This document shows, in pieces, positions 5,728 to 6,246 of a stretch of 6,246 nt of DNA; the stretch's first letter is position 1, and every line of letters begins with the position of its first letter. The stretch comes from an uncultured Deinococcales bacterium. GTDB taxonomy: Bacteria > Deinococcota > Deinococci > Deinococcales > Trueperaceae. A program made the translations under genes and the position numbers. The stretch lies in NCBI GenBank assembly GCA_937934635.1, contig CALGZD010000065.1, positions 1-6,246 of the forward strand, written 5' to 3'. Under the pieces are notes generated by a model. The model saw only the letters and a list, made by a program, of their open reading frames with translations. It ran no database searches and was not told where the DNA came from.

Positions 5728-6246
5728 ATGTTTAATTACGAATTCCCATACCCATCACAACGAATGCCCGTTATGGCAAAAAATGTTGTGGCAACCTCAC
5801 AACCTCTAGCAGCACAAGCAGGTTTAAGCATGTTGCAAAAAGGTGGCAATGCCGTAGATGCAGCACTGGCTGCTGCGATTACACTCACTGTTGTTGAGCC
5901 AACGAGTAATGGCATTGGCAGTGATGCCTTTTGCATTTTGTGGGACGGGCAAGAACTTCATGGCTTAAATGCTTCAGGAAAATCACCACAAGCCTTAACT
6001 GCTGAAAAATTTGCTGGCATGACCCAAATTCCGCCCCGTAGTTGGGATGCGGTGACCGTTCCAGGTTGTGTCTCTGCATGGGTTGCACTCTCAGAACGGT
6101 TTGGAAAGCTTGATTTTCAAGACTTATTTCAACCAGCTATTTCCTATGCGAACAATGGCTATTTGGTCTCACCCATCACGGCTAAAGCGTGGACCTTTTC
6201 GGAGAAAACCTTTGCGAATTCCTCTGATTTTGCACCTTTTTTACCA
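5728..6246 (+). CDS. Gamma-glutamyltransferase family protein, N-terminal part (YwrD-like)
   Basis: The first 173 codons are present and the frame runs off the window end; family members are about 530-580 residues, so most of the large subunit and all of the catalytic small subunit, including the nucleophile Thr, are missing. The family is made as a self-cleaving proenzyme acting on gamma-glutamyl compounds such as glutathione. Visible landmarks are VVATSQPLAAQAGL (20-33), the GGNAVDAALAAAI helix (39-51), VVEPTSNGIGSDAF (55-68) and AVTVPGCVSAWVAL (108-121). No signal peptide is seen, so it is probably cytosolic, unlike periplasmic E. coli Ggt. SNGIGSDAF and NASGKSP replace the glycine-rich and Arg-Glu motifs of classical enzymes, placing it in the less-studied YwrD-like branch. 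ATG 5728 is chosen because FPYPSQRMPV looks like the family's N-terminus; it has no Shine-Dalgarno site, so translation may be leaderless. An in-frame ATG at 5683 is a weaker alternative. Confidence 0.9.
   Translation, partial: MFNYEFPYPSQRMPVMAKNVVATSQPLAAQAGLSMLQKGGNAVDAALAAAITLTVVEPTSNGIGSDAFCILWDGQELHGLNASGKSPQALTAEKFAGMTQIPPRSWDAVTVPGCVSAWVALSERFGKLDFQDLFQPAISYANNGYLVSPITAKAWTFSEKTFANSSDFAPFLP

Noticed and set aside
5736..6088. Two overlapping minus-strand frames of 66 and 67 codons
   Set aside because: Both are antisense to the clearly recognisable gamma-glutamyltransferase frame.

Overview
The window is a stretch of bacterial chromosome. Coding density is high, the base composition is moderately AT-rich, genes are intron-free, and Shine-Dalgarno sites are clear on three of the four genes, two of which start with GTG. 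There are no mobile elements, rRNA or tRNA genes, or CRISPR arrays. The best, though unproven, lineage guess is a low-GC relative of the Deinococcota. The first gene encodes a kinase-N-lobe-like domain joined to PASTA repeats, an arrangement I recall from Deinococcus-type genomes. The last gene may have a leaderless start, which is also common there.

Layout: (1) 7-2166, minus strand: a membrane-anchored protein of 719 residues with a degenerate Ser/Thr-kinase-like N-terminus, one transmembrane helix, four PASTA domains, a long Asn/Thr/Pro-rich linker containing a 15-bp tandem repeat, and a small C-terminal domain. (2) 2167-2607: a 441-bp divergent intergenic region rich in inverted and direct repeats. 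(3) 2608-3603, plus strand: a Gfo/Idh/MocA-family NAD(P)-dependent sugar oxidoreductase, most like the UDP-N-acetylglucosamine 3-dehydrogenase type. (4) 3617-5326, minus strand: an NAD-type malic enzyme, convergent with the previous gene and separated from it by only 13 bp. (5) 5327-5727: a 401-bp divergent intergenic region with a perfect 12-bp tandem repeat touching the malic enzyme ribosome-binding site, a possible short leader ORF and hairpin, and a perfect palindrome directly upstream of the last gene. (6) 5728-6246, plus strand: the N-terminal 173 residues of a cytosolic gamma-glutamyltransferase-family protein, cut by the window edge.

The four genes do not form an operon: each has its own upstream region and orientation alternates. 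Their likely roles are separate: cell-wall sensing, amino-sugar modification, malate/pyruvate metabolism and gamma-glutamyl metabolism. I see no clearly new multi-gene system. The most interesting signals are the pseudokinase-PASTA protein, a malolactic-like substitution in the malic enzyme active site, and the regulatory repeats in the two divergent intergenic regions.
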